DNA of 64,000 nt from Nitratireductor sp. Lineage in GTDB: Bacteria > Pseudomonadota > Alphaproteobacteria > Rhizobiales > Rhizobiaceae. The stretch covers positions 241,953 through 305,952 of the forward strand of contig JACKJU010000004.1 in the NCBI GenBank assembly GCA_020637805.1, in the 5' to 3' direction. Every line of letters begins with the position of its first letter. Position 1 is the stretch's first letter. The notes below the pieces were generated by a model. It had not been told where the DNA came from. It saw only the letters and a list, made by a program, of their open reading frames with translations, and made no database searches. Shown piece after piece: positions 60,384 through 64,000 of the stretch. The position numbers were made by a program, and so were the translations under genes.

Positions 60384-60995
60384 TCAGTCGGACAGGACAC
60401 GCATCGCAAGCAATATGCGCGACAATGCCGTATATAGGCAGATCGCGCCGAATACCCATGCCAGTACGGCAAACCAGGCAGGCATGAGGCAGGCGAGTGC
60501 GAACATTGCGATCGTCTCTGTCGCTTCCGCCAGCCCGGTGGTGAAATAGAGCGATTTCGCTCCCCTCGGCATTTCCTTCAGGTCCCGCTTCTCGGCCATG
60601 ATGGCGTAGGCCAGAAAGCTTGCGCCATTGACGTAGAAAGTCAGGATGAGGAAGGCTCCCGCAACCGCGTTTGCAGCCGGGTCGGCCAGCACGAAGCCAA
60701 AGGGAACCGCGCCGTATATGGCGAAATCCAGCACGATATCCAGATAGCCGCCGAAGTCCGATTGTGCTCCGGCGTGCCTCGCAACCGCCCCATCCAGCCC
60801 GTCAGCCAGACGGCTTGCGAGGATCAGCAACAGTCCGGGAATGAAGAAGCCAAGGGCAATTGCGCCGGCGGCAGCAATTCCGAGCGCAAACCCGGCAAGG
60901 GTGACAGCGTTGGCGGAGATGCCCGCTGCCGCCATACGTGACGCGATGCGGTCCAGTGCCGGGTCAATGAGTTTTCTGGCCGTGCCGTCCAGCAT
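60384..60995 (-). CDS. CDP-alcohol phosphatidyltransferase family protein
   Basis: A protein of about 203 residues with five or six membrane helices. The full catalytic motif DG-x2-AR-x8-G-x3-D-x3-D is present in LDGAVARHAGAQSDFGGYLDIVLD. The family moves a phosphoalcohol from CDP-linked donors in phospholipid synthesis; the acceptor here is unknown. The frame is open to 61136. I chose the ATG at 60995 (MLDGTARKLIDP), with GGGAAC upstream; an ATG at 61022 is possible. Confidence 0.82.
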   Translation of the reverse strand: MLDGTARKLIDPALDRIASRMAAAGISANAVTLAGFALGIAAAGAIALGFFIPGLLLILASRLADGLDGAVARHAGAQSDFGGYLDIVLDFAIYGAVPFGFVLADPAANAVAGAFLILTFYVNGASFLAYAIMAEKRDLKEMPRGAKSLYFTTGLAEATETIAMFALACLMPAWFAVLAWVFGAICLYTALSRILLAMRVLSD

Positions 60996-61168
60996 GCGCG
61001 TTCCCGTTTGTGACGCACCCATTCTTGAAGGCGGCCCGCCTTGGAGGCCACTTGTCCTGCAGGTGCCTTGTCTGGCGATGGCAGAACGATATAACTTCGG
61101 CATGAAGCGCGAAAGGCCATCAGGCAGCGCTCGCACAAATGTGTACCGGGACTGGAGATTTGCCGACG

Positions 61169-61561
61169 ATGTACAATCAGGTGACCCATGACGTGGAGGT
61201 GTCGGTCATGCCGGTCTACATCGACGAACGGTCCAACCCGGAAGAGAGCAGCTATTTCTGGGCCTACAGGGTGGTGATACGCAATCATGGCCAGGAGACC
61301 TTGCAGCTCATTTCACGCTTCTGGCTGATCACGGATGCCAATGGCAAGCAGGAGCGGGTAACCGGCGCAGGTGTGGTGGGCGAGCAACCGGTTCTCAAAC
61401 CCGGTGAGGAATTCGAATACACCAGCGGCTGTCCGCTTACGACCTCTTCCGGGATAATGGCGGGCCATTACCTGATGAAACGCAAGGACGGCTCCACCCT
61501 AACGGTGAAGATACCGGCGTTCTCCCTCGACCTGCCGGACATAGATCCGATCTACAATTGA
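61169..61561 (+). CDS. apaG: Co2+/Mg2+ efflux protein ApaG
   Basis: A 130-residue single-domain protein with the ApaG/F-box-associated fold: VMPVYIDERSNPEESSYFWAYRVVIRNHG, LISRFWLITDANGK, VVGEQPVLKPGEEFEYTSGCPL and GIMAGHYLMK. Its exact role is unclear; the name reflects old genetic data on metal tolerance. The frame opens at 61139; the ATG at 61169 (MYNQVTHDVEV) fits the family. It lies close to metZ, as in many rhizobia. It converges on the RND gene with 24 bases between stops. Confidence 0.93.
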   Translation: MYNQVTHDVEVSVMPVYIDERSNPEESSYFWAYRVVIRNHGQETLQLISRFWLITDANGKQERVTGAGVVGEQPVLKPGEEFEYTSGCPLTTSSGIMAGHYLMKRKDGSTLTVKIPAFSLDLPDIDPIYN

Positions 61562-61585
61562 GAAGGCGCGACCCCGGCTGTGCCT

Positions 61586-64000
61586 CTATTCCGCGGGCCG
61601 GGTGGATGATCCCGTGCGCGAGAAAACCGCTATCAGCAGGTTGCGGATATCGGCTCCCACGCCGACGATTGCGGGGACGAGGAACAGCACGAGCAAGGTG
61701 GCAAGGCCGAGGCCGAAAATGATGGTCGCAGCCATGGGCAGCACGAACTGCGCCTGCACGCTCTTCTCGAACATCAGCGGCACGAGGCCCCCGATGGTCG
61801 TGAGCGAGGTCAGCAGGACAGCGCGCAAGCGGTCGCGGCTTGCCCCGGTGGCCGCCTCGAACAACGTCTCGCCTTCGGCCAGCCGCTCATCCAGTCGCGA
61901 AACGAGAATGATGGAATCGTTGACCAGGATTCCGGCAAGACCGAGAAGCGCGATGAACGACATGATCGTCAGCTTGAAGCCAAGCAGCCAGTGGCCAAAG
62001 ATCGCGCCGACCAAGCCGAAGGGGATGATCAGCATGATGGCGATGGGACGCCAGTAGCTGGCAAATGTCCAGGCAAGAATGATGTAGATGACCGCCAGCG
62101 CGACGAACACACCCGTGCGCAGGTCCTCGAAGGATTTCTTGCGTTCCTCGTTGCGCCCGCCGAAGCGGTAGTCGACACCGTGCCTGAGCGCCACCTGGGC
62201 GATGCCGGCATCCTCCAACTGGCTGATTGCCTGTTCGGTGGTCAGTATATCGGTGTCGAGATCGGCCGTTACCGAGACGATGGTCTTGCCGTCCTGGCGG
62301 CGGATGGAGGAGAAGCCCTGCCGCTCGGTGAGGGTGACAACCTCGGTCAGCGGAACGAACTCTCCCGTGCTACTGCGCAGTTCAAAGCTTCGAAGCGCAG
62401 CGGTGCCCTGTTGGCGGTTCAGGCGCTCGACCCGGATGGTGACTTCGTCATCCCCTTGCGCGAAGCGGCGCGGAATGCTGCCTTCGAATGCGTTGCGAAC
62501 CTGACGGGCCACGTCCTCGAGCGAGAAGCCGAGCGCATTGCCGCGCGGGGTAAGTTCCATGACCAGTTCCGGTTTGCCGAACGGCAGGTCGTCGCTGACA
62601 CCGGTAGCACCCGGCAGGGCGGAAACCAGTTCAATCATTTCGCCTGCAGCGCGCTTGAGCGTCGCAACGTCGGCACCGGTAAGTTCCATATCGATGTCGC
62701 GGCCGGGCGGCCCGCCCCGGCTTGCCGAGATAGACGCCCGTTTCAGCCCCGGAATGTCCGGCAGGTTCTTGCGCCAGCCCTGGACGATTTCCGCGGTTCG
62801 CACCGTGCGTTCCTCGGACGGGGTGAGCTGGACGCGGATGTCGGCAAGGTTGTCACCCTCGTTGCGCCCGGACGCGCCAATGGTGCTGAATGTTGCCGCG
62901 ATCAGCCGTTCATCCTTGGGCGCGAGGTCCTTTTCCGTCTTGTCCAGCGATTGCTCCACCAGCCGCACGACGCGCTGGACTTCCTCCAGCCTGATGCCCG
63001 CATTGAACTCGAGGCGCGCATTGAGGTTTTCCGCCTCAGGCGACTGGAAGAAGACGAAGCCGACCCGCTGCCCTCCGATATACAGTCCCCAGGCAACGGC
63101 TATCGAGATGGACACGGCGATGGCCAGGGTGAGATAGCGGTAGTGGAATGAGTGCTCTACCAGCCAGTTGAACGGGCCATCCCTGAACTTTGCAAAGCCC
63201 CGGTCGAAGGCCCGGCGGACGAAATTTTCCTCTTCCAGCGAAACCTTTTGCCTGCCCTGTCTGCGGCGACTGGCAAAGCGCGCCACCAGCTGGATCAAGG
63301 CCTCAAGAAGTGTGCCCACAAGAAGCGAACCGATCGCGACCAATGCAATGAAGAGCGGCAGCGCCACGCCATCCCGAAGCGCGGCGAGGCCGGCAAATGG
63401 CGAGGCGGTTTCCGCTACTCCCACTGAAGAACGCGTGGCCAGCGACAGCACGAAGACGCCGATCACGAGCGCCACCAGCATTTGGCGCCAATAGGACCAG
63501 CGCCGGCGCTTCGAAGGTTCGAGAGCATGCGCAAGGTGACCCGGCAGGATGAAGAAACACTCGATCAGGCTGGAGATGATCACTGCCATGACCACGACCG
63601 GCATCACGCCCATCATCTGGCCAATGGTGTCGCGGATCAGGAGGATGGGCGCAAAGGCGGCAATCGTCGTCGTCATCGCCGCCATTACCGGCGCCACCAT
63701 GCGGCCTGCCCCGTTTTCCGCCGCCTCGTAGGGGCCATCGCCCTCGGCGAAGCGGGTGGCGGTGTGCTCGCCCACGACAATTGCATCATCGACGATGACA
63801 CCCAGCATCATGATCAGCGCAAACAGGGAGATCATGTTGATCGTCTGGCCCATGAGCATCATCACCCCGATGGTGGCGAGCATGGCAACCGGAATCCCGG
63901 CAGCCACCCAAAAGGCAATGCGAGCGTTGAGAAAGATGAACAGCGTCGCGACGACGAGAACCAGACCGCCGATGCCGTTTCTTACGAGCAGCATGATGCG
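61586..64000 (-). CDS. RND-family efflux permease (partial, N-terminus outside window)
   Basis: The frame is open from the right edge to the stop at 61586, giving 805 residues, the C-terminal three quarters of an AcrB-like RND pump (usual length about 1040-1100). The proton-relay pair in TM4 is seen in LGVIVDDAIVVGEH near the start. A periplasmic porter domain (VRQVRNAFEGSIPRRFA region) follows, and the last membrane bundle has IALLGLAGILVNDSIILVSR. The ordering NDSIILV and a long charged loop (SRRRQGRQKVSLEEENF) suggest the HAE-type branch with unknown substrate. A membrane-fusion partner, if any, would lie to the right of the window. Confidence 0.92.
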   Translation of the reverse strand, partial: RIMLLVRNGIGGLVLVVATLFIFLNARIAFWVAAGIPVAMLATIGVMMLMGQTINMISLFALIMMLGVIVDDAIVVGEHTATRFAEGDGPYEAAENGAGRMVAPVMAAMTTTIAAFAPILLIRDTIGQMMGVMPVVVMAVIISSLIECFFILPGHLAHALEPSKRRRWSYWRQMLVALVIGVFVLSLATRSSVGVAETASPFAGLAALRDGVALPLFIALVAIGSLLVGTLLEALIQLVARFASRRRQGRQKVSLEEENFVRRAFDRGFAKFRDGPFNWLVEHSFHYRYLTLAIAVSISIAVAWGLYIGGQRVGFVFFQSPEAENLNARLEFNAGIRLEEVQRVVRLVEQSLDKTEKDLAPKDERLIAATFSTIGASGRNEGDNLADIRVQLTPSEERTVRTAEIVQGWRKNLPDIPGLKRASISASRGGPPGRDIDMELTGADVATLKRAAGEMIELVSALPGATGVSDDLPFGKPELVMELTPRGNALGFSLEDVARQVRNAFEGSIPRRFAQGDDEVTIRVERLNRQQGTAALRSFELRSSTGEFVPLTEVVTLTERQGFSSIRRQDGKTIVSVTADLDTDILTTEQAISQLEDAGIAQVALRHGVDYRFGGRNEERKKSFEDLRTGVFVALAVIYIILAWTFASYWRPIAIMLIIPFGLVGAIFGHWLLGFKLTIMSFIALLGLAGILVNDSIILVSRLDERLAEGETLFEAATGASRDRLRAVLLTSLTTIGGLVPLMFEKSVQAQFVLPMAATIIFGLGLATLLVLFLVPAIVGVGADIRNLLIAVFSRTGSSTRPAE

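Overview
The window (about 60% GC by eye) is a chromosomal segment of an alphaproteobacterium of the order Hyphomicrobiales (Rhizobiales). Supporting signs are the block murA / DUF2948 / hisD / UPF0262 / low-Mr phosphatase / infA / maf / yacG, a PdhS-type cell-cycle kinase with an upstream TTAA-N7-TTAA CtrA box, a zwf-pgl-edd Entner-Doudoroff operon, a SAM-II riboswitch before metZ, and a tRNA-His with A73 and no encoded G-1. I cannot name the genus. I saw no insertion sequence, phage gene, CRISPR array, rRNA or origin.

Left part (1-32.7 kb), mostly core genes: a partial DUF3422 protein at the left edge, rsmE, gshA, xseA, a Nudix hydrolase, a Pit phosphate transporter, an omega-amino acid:pyruvate aminotransferase, tRNA-His, a 1343-residue PdhS-like kinase, an iron(III)-type ABC permease without its partners, acetoacetyl-CoA synthetase, an AsmA protein, the fatty-acyl regulator ScfR, two small proteins, zwf-pgl-edd, a PQQ-type sugar dehydrogenase, oxyR, folD, an HpcH/HpaI aldolase, a PCu(A)C copper chaperone with a DUF2946-like partner, and tRNA-Phe. 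A 90-nt palindrome lies between the HpaI gene and folD.

Middle part (32.9-51.4 kb), the accessory region: a catabolic cluster built around shikimate-type carbocyclic acids. The leftward genes are a KstD-like flavoprotein, two AroE-type dehydrogenases, a LysR regulator, a five-gene branched-chain (HAAT) ABC transporter, AroQ, an acyl-CoA dehydrogenase, a family I CoA-transferase and QuiC (3-dehydroshikimate dehydratase). The rightward operon is an IclR regulator, a second KstD-like flavoprotein, a NIPSNAP protein and a TIM-barrel protein that looks like a stand-alone copy of the QuiC catalytic domain. AroQ, AroE and QuiC make a quinate/shikimate-to-protocatechuate route. The CoA-transferase, the acyl-CoA dehydrogenase (Asp at the usual catalytic Glu position) and the two ring-dehydrogenase-like flavoproteins are not needed for that route. 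They suggest the cluster also takes saturated ring acids such as dihydroshikimate-like compounds and desaturates them into the shikimate path. This is my best candidate for an undescribed system.

Right part (51.4-64 kb), core genes again: yacG-maf-infA-phosphatase-UPF0262-hisD-DUF2948-murA, a small basic protein, tRNA-Thr, a two-domain dCTP deaminase, SAM-II riboswitch plus terminator plus metZ, a CDP-alcohol phosphatidyltransferase, apaG, and an RND efflux pump cut by the right edge.
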